Assembly: GCA_048498995.1 (NCBI GenBank) | Contig: JBEHWX010000156.1 | Span: 1-9,746 of the forward strand | Direction: 5' to 3' | From: JBEHWX01 sp048498995 | Lineage (GTDB): Bacteria > Bacteroidota > Ignavibacteria > OLB7 | Length of the DNA: 9,746 bases | Shown: piece by piece, positions 7,326 through 9,746 of the stretch | How positions within the stretch are numbered: position 1 is the first letter of the stretch | Layout of the letters: every line of letters begins with the position of its first letter | Translations under genes and position numbers: made by a program | Notes under the pieces: generated by a model | Told to the model about the DNA's origin: nothing | Databases searched by the model: none | What the model saw: only the letters and a program-made list of their open reading frames with translations

Positions 7326-7871
7326 TCATACCACCGGCCAGGCCGCCAGCGACAGTCTGCCGATATCGCTCACCGCCAGATTCCCCATGCTGAGCGTGCT
7401 CAGCGTGCTCCGGTCCGCCTTCGGCGACACGGTCACGCGCAGGTTCTTGATCTTGTCCCCCTCGAAGAGAAACAGGTGCGATCCGGCGACATCGAAGCCC
7501 TGATCGTCGGCGGTGCCGATCGTGGTGCGCCATCCGACGATCACGCGGTTGTCGATGATCCTGGTATTGAGCACGGTGGTGCTCACGGTGCCGAGCGTGG
7601 TGGAATCGGGCTGCCCGGTGGTGGTCTCGAGCTCCACGGCCATGCCGGAGCTGTTCAGCCGGTTCTTGTAGAGCGTGTTGATGGCCACGGCTCCCTTGTA
7701 GGTGGCGACCACCGGAGAGGCGCCCGCGAACTCGAACGTTCCCTCCGGATCCCAGAGCGCCATCAACGAGTCGACGGACGAGGTGGTGCCGCTGCGCAGG
7801 TCTCCGATCAGATCGAAGTAGTTGTTCACGATCGACTGGAGGACGTCGGGTGATTCTGGTTGGCAACTCAT
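7326..7871 (-). CDS. NTF2/SnoaL-like protein with C-terminal tail, first gene of the radical SAM operon; candidate precursor
   Basis: The protein is 181 aa from the ATG at 7871, which has AGGAGAG six bases upstream, identical in sequence and spacing to the PqqD-like gene. The longer frame to 8090 crosses the promoter region and is rejected. Residues 9-148 look like an NTF2/SnoaL cone-shaped fold: the helix SPDVLQSIVNNYFDLIGDL, then MALWDPEGTFEF, a middle helix with YKG...NTLYKNRL, and strands ending SHLFLFEGDKIKNLRVTV. After the last strand comes a tail of about 32 residues (150-181) rich in Ser, Leu, Gly and Ala, ending DIGRLSLAAWPVV. The tail has no Cys; C3 is the only Cys in the protein. 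Its position before two radical SAM enzymes and a PqqD-like protein makes it either an accessory protein or a precursor whose folded domain serves as leader. The latter is inference. Confidence 0.88.
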   Translation of the reverse strand: MSCQPESPDVLQSIVNNYFDLIGDLRSGTTSSVDSLMALWDPEGTFEFAGASPVVATYKGAVAINTLYKNRLNSSGMAVELETTTGQPDSTTLGTVSTTVLNTRIIDNRVIVGWRTTIGTADDQGFDVAGSHLFLFEGDKIKNLRVTVSPKADRSTLSTLSMGNLAVSDIGRLSLAAWPVV

Positions 7872-7929
7872 GATGCTCTCTCCTGAATGTTTCTGATGTG
7901 GAGAAATCCAGCATGTTCTGGACGGTTGC

Positions 7930-7935
7930 ATGATA
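7930..7935 (-). promoter_or_regulatory. Candidate -10 box for the radical SAM operon
   Basis: TATCAT on the minus strand matches TATAAT at five of six positions. It would start transcription near 7923, giving a leader of about 52 bases. No good -35 is present at the normal spacing, as expected for an activator-dependent promoter. The palindrome at 7980-7995 would be centred near -64, close to but not exactly the classic -61.5 activator position. Chance matches are easy. Confidence 0.35.
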
Positions 7936-7979
7936 ACAGGATCGTGGGGCGAGGTGCCGTGGCGGCCATCACCGGTCGA

Positions 7980-7995
7980 TGTGACGCACGTCACA
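7980..7995. promoter_or_regulatory. CRP-type operator, perfect TGTGA-N6-TCACA
   Basis: The sequence TGTGACGCACGTCACA matches the E. coli CRP core consensus at all ten specified bases; the inner GTGACG/CGTCAC arms form a perfect 6-bp palindrome. It lies 109 bases before the NTF2-like start and near the CRP/FNR-family gene, whose recognition helix carries the CRP-type R-E-x3-R residues. It is therefore likely to be the binding site through which that regulator controls the radical SAM operon. Confidence 0.75.
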
Positions 7996-8176
7996 CACGG
8001 CGCTCGCGCGGGGGAATGCGGGGTGAGCGGTGAAAGGCGATGCGTGGTGGGAAGTGAATATGATGCGGTATTCCACGCCCGGAGCGTCACGCGCCGGACG
8101 TGTACCGATGAAGCGTGTTCAGCGGATCACGCTCAACGGAACGCGGCCGATGGAGCTCCGGGGCTGATGCGCCGGC

Positions 8177-8204
8177 GTTGGCGCGGAGATGTTGGCGCGG
8201 AGAT
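8177..8204. repeat. Perfect 14-bp tandem duplication
   Basis: gttggcgcggagat occurs twice without a spacer (8177-8190 and 8191-8204). It is followed at once by an inverted repeat, gacctcg/cgaggtc (8205-8211 and 8218-8224, 6-base loop). This could be a recent slippage duplication beside a hairpin. The unit is not a multiple of three, so it would shift any frame passing through it. Confidence 0.8.
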
Positions 8205-8370
8205 GACCTCGGCGCGACGAGGTCTCCGGTGTGGAGCTCGAGTCCGCATAGCGCGCACGACGGGATGAAGCGATACGCGCCGATGCCGGCCACGCGCGGG
8301 GCACGTCACCGACCGATCGGGATCTCGGGAAGAGCCCGGAGCGCCGGCTCGCGCCAAGCGCGGCGGCCGG

Positions 8371-9096
8371 TCAGGAACGGGCGAACGCTTCGAGGGCGCG
8401 CGGGTCGGGAATGATCACCATCGCCCCATGCTGATCGATCAGTCCACGCCCGCGGAGGTCGGTCAGAAGTCGGGTAACGGTTTCGCGCGAGGTGTCGATC
8501 GCCTGCGCGATCTCTTCGTGCGTCAGCGTCATCGACAACCGGACGCCACTGCCGTTGCCGAGCGGCGTTCCCTCGGCGCGACACCAGAGCAGAAGCAGGC
8601 GGGCAAGCTTCGCCCCCGCGTTGCGCGAGAGCCCCATCAGCCGGAAATGCTCGTAGGTGGTGCGGAGCTCGCTGCTGAGCTGGCTCGCCACGCGGAGTGT
8701 CACGGCCGGATTATCCTGGAGGTACGCGAGAAAATCCCCCCGCTCGATGTGGACGACCTGCGCCGGATCGAGCGTCTCGGCCGTCAGCTCGTACGGGAGT
8801 CCGGAGATCACGGCGCTGATGCCGAGCGCCTCCCCCGCCTCCGCGATCCTGACGATGAGGGTCTTGCCGTCGTCGGAGCTGGTCGTCAGCTTCACGCGGC
8901 CCGAGCAGACGATATACACGCCGCGCGGCTTTTCCCCTTCGAGAAAGAGGAGCGCGTGCCGTGGGTATACCGCGGTAGATTTCATGGCGTCGAGCCGTGC
9001 CAGTTCCGGCGGCCGCAGGTCGCAGAAGAGCCGGTCGGCGACGAACCTGCATTCGGCGCAGTGCTCGATCACATCCAGTCCGTACGGAGAGCGCAT
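8371..9096 (-). CDS. CRP/FNR-family transcription regulator with N-terminal Cys cluster
   Basis: The protein is 241 aa. GGGAGG just upstream of the ATG at 9096 decides the start over the longer frame to 9240. Residues 30-130 form the cyclic-nucleotide-type beta-roll (FLEGEKPRGVYIVCSGRVKL, then GEALGISAVISG), 131-165 the dimer helix, and 190-216 the winged helix-turn-helix LTHEEIAQAIDTSRETVTRLL. Recognition-helix residues R204, E205 and R209 match CRP R180/E181/R185, which read GTGA. The cAMP-contacting Arg-Ser pair of CRP is replaced (GLPYELTAE), so cAMP is an unlikely ligand. N-terminal C13-x2-C16-x8-C25, plus C64, could bind an iron-sulfur cluster or sense redox, FNR-like though with different spacing. 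The likely target is the palindrome at 7980-7995. Similar proteins are, from memory, frequent in Acidobacteria-like genomes. Confidence 0.92.
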   Translation of the reverse strand: MRSPYGLDVIEHCAECRFVADRLFCDLRPPELARLDAMKSTAVYPRHALLFLEGEKPRGVYIVCSGRVKLTTSSDDGKTLIVRIAEAGEALGISAVISGLPYELTAETLDPAQVVHIERGDFLAYLQDNPAVTLRVASQLSSELRTTYEHFRLMGLSRNAGAKLARLLLLWCRAEGTPLGNGSGVRLSMTLTHEEIAQAIDTSRETVTRLLTDLRGRGLIDQHGAMVIIPDPRALEAFARS

Positions 9097-9257
9097 GGGA
9101 CCTCCCTCGTTGCCGATGGTAGCGGATCGTTGATCGCGCCCGGCCGGGGAAGCTGACGCGGGAGCTGGCGTGGGGTCGATGCGGGGCCGGCGTGGTGCTG
9201 GTTGCGCGCCGGCGCCTGGGAGGAGACATTCGGCGTCCACCCGGTTCGCCGCGGGAC

Positions 9258-9650
9258 TTATCCCCCGGAGGCTCCGGCGAAGGCCAGAACGTGTCCGTCG
9301 GGGTCGAGGCTGTAGGCGGCGTGGTCCCCCCAGCTCCGGAGCTCGAGCCCGGAGAGCTCGCGCGCGCCGGCCTGGAGCGCCCGCTGGTGACAGGCGCCGG
9401 GATCATCGACCCGGAGGTAGAGCTCGCAGCGGGGGATGCCGGCGGCGCCGGCGGGGTCGGGAAGCGCGTCGCCGAGCAGTCGCCGGATTCCGCGCTCCGG
9501 CATCAGGCCGAGAACGCATCCCTCGCCGAGCGTGAATTCGGTCATGCCGGGAACATCGAGCGTCGGGGCAAGGCCGAGGGCGGCGGCATAGAAGGAGGCG
9601 CTTCGCGCCTGGTCGCCAACGTAGAGGATAAGGTGTGCGGCGTTCGCCAT
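9258..9650 (-). CDS. VOC-superfamily (glyoxalase/bleomycin-resistance fold) protein
   Basis: The protein is 130 aa from the ATG at 9650. A CAGGAG site six bases upstream favours this over the ATG at 9674, within whose frame that site would lie. The protein shows two beta-alpha-beta3 modules: AHLILYVGDQARSASFYAAALGL at the start and CELYLRVDDPGACHQRALQAG in the second half, ending in SLDPDGHVLAF, the familiar 'DPDGh.l.f' VOC ending. H6 and Glu/His residues in the strands could bind metal. Members range from glyoxalases and dioxygenases to drug-binding proteins, and the substrate cannot be told here. A gap of 161 bases separates it from the regulator gene, so co-transcription is uncertain. Confidence 0.87.
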   Translation of the reverse strand: MANAAHLILYVGDQARSASFYAAALGLAPTLDVPGMTEFTLGEGCVLGLMPERGIRRLLGDALPDPAGAAGIPRCELYLRVDDPGACHQRALQAGARELSGLELRSWGDHAAYSLDPDGHVLAFAGASGG

Positions 9651-9713
9651 GGCTGACTCCTGCGTGGCCGGCATGCGTGGTGGCCGGCGGAACGGTCGTA
9701 ACGCGCGCGGGGC

Positions 9714-9746
9714 GGGGGGGGGCTCTCCCCCCCCCCCCCCCCCCCC
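9714..9746. other. Poly-G/poly-C contig end, probable artefact
   Basis: A run of nine G (9714-9722), then ctct, then twenty C up to the last base. Homopolymer ends like this are typical of poly-G artefacts of two-colour sequencing carried into assembly, possibly with a fold-back. The sequence beyond about 9700 should not be trusted. Confidence 0.7.

Larger units (their letters stand above)
7872..8370. other. About 500-base intergenic region between regulator and radical SAM operon
   Basis: No convincing gene is seen. From low to high coordinates it holds the leader and candidate -10 box, the CRP-type palindrome, a 14-base tandem repeat (8177-8204), a hairpin (8205-8224), and a bulged stem gagcccgg/ccggctc near 8333-8351 that may mark the 3' end of the regulator transcript but lacks a T-run. 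A 68-codon minus-strand frame with a GTG start (8293 to 8087) encodes a short zinc-ribbon-like CALCGLEL near its N-terminus. It has no ribosome site, only one CxxC, and runs through the tandem repeat, so I do not call it a gene. A lone half-site CGTCAC occurs near 8304. Confidence 0.6.

Noticed and set aside
7872..8090. 73-residue N-terminal extension of the NTF2-like protein
   Set aside because: It would translate the operator and promoter region, has no family similarity, and the ATG at 7871 has a strong AGGAGAG site.

Overview
This is a GC-rich bacterial window, probably a metagenome contig. It starts inside a gene and ends in a poly-C run that looks like an assembly artefact. Every gene I can support lies on the minus strand, so transcription runs from high to low coordinates. 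The envelope proteins suggest a Gram-negative in or near the FCB superphylum: an Omp28-like thioredoxin-fold protein with a C-terminal FlgD-Ig/T9SS-type tail, a DUF6029-like beta-barrel and two lipoproteins. Eisenbacteria-, Krumholzibacteria- or Gemmatimonadota-like lineages would fit, but this is inference and no marker gene is present.

Regulatory end (about 9650 to 7872). A small VOC/glyoxalase-fold protein is followed by a CRP/FNR-family regulator with an N-terminal cysteine cluster and a CRP-type recognition helix (R-E-x3-R). About 500 bases without a confident gene follow. They hold a perfect 14-base tandem repeat, a hairpin and, near their low-coordinate end, an exact TGTGA-N6-TCACA palindrome. 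This is the site class expected for such a recognition helix.

Peptide-modification-like operon (7871 to 4756, terminator at 4570-4607). Four tightly packed genes follow the palindrome: an NTF2/SnoaL-like protein with a roughly 30-residue C-terminal tail, a radical SAM/SPASM protein, a PqqD-like RiPP recognition element, and a second radical SAM/SPASM protein whose start overlaps the PqqD stop (ATGA). A perfect 13-bp hairpin with a T-run closes the unit. The combination resembles RiPP or peptide-derived cofactor pathways. No conventional short precursor gene is visible, so the tail of the NTF2-like protein is the most economical candidate substrate. This is the most interesting part of the window.

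Envelope region (4517 to 1). A DUF6029-like outer membrane beta-barrel is followed by a UUCG-loop hairpin, then two tandem paralogous lipoproteins with divergent Ser/Thr-rich linkers, then the Omp28-like CxxC protein cut by the window edge. These look like surface or secretion-related proteins and are separated from the radical SAM operon by its terminator.

I saw no tRNA, rRNA, CRISPR array, insertion sequence or phage gene. Long plus-strand open frames are antisense shadows of the minus-strand genes.
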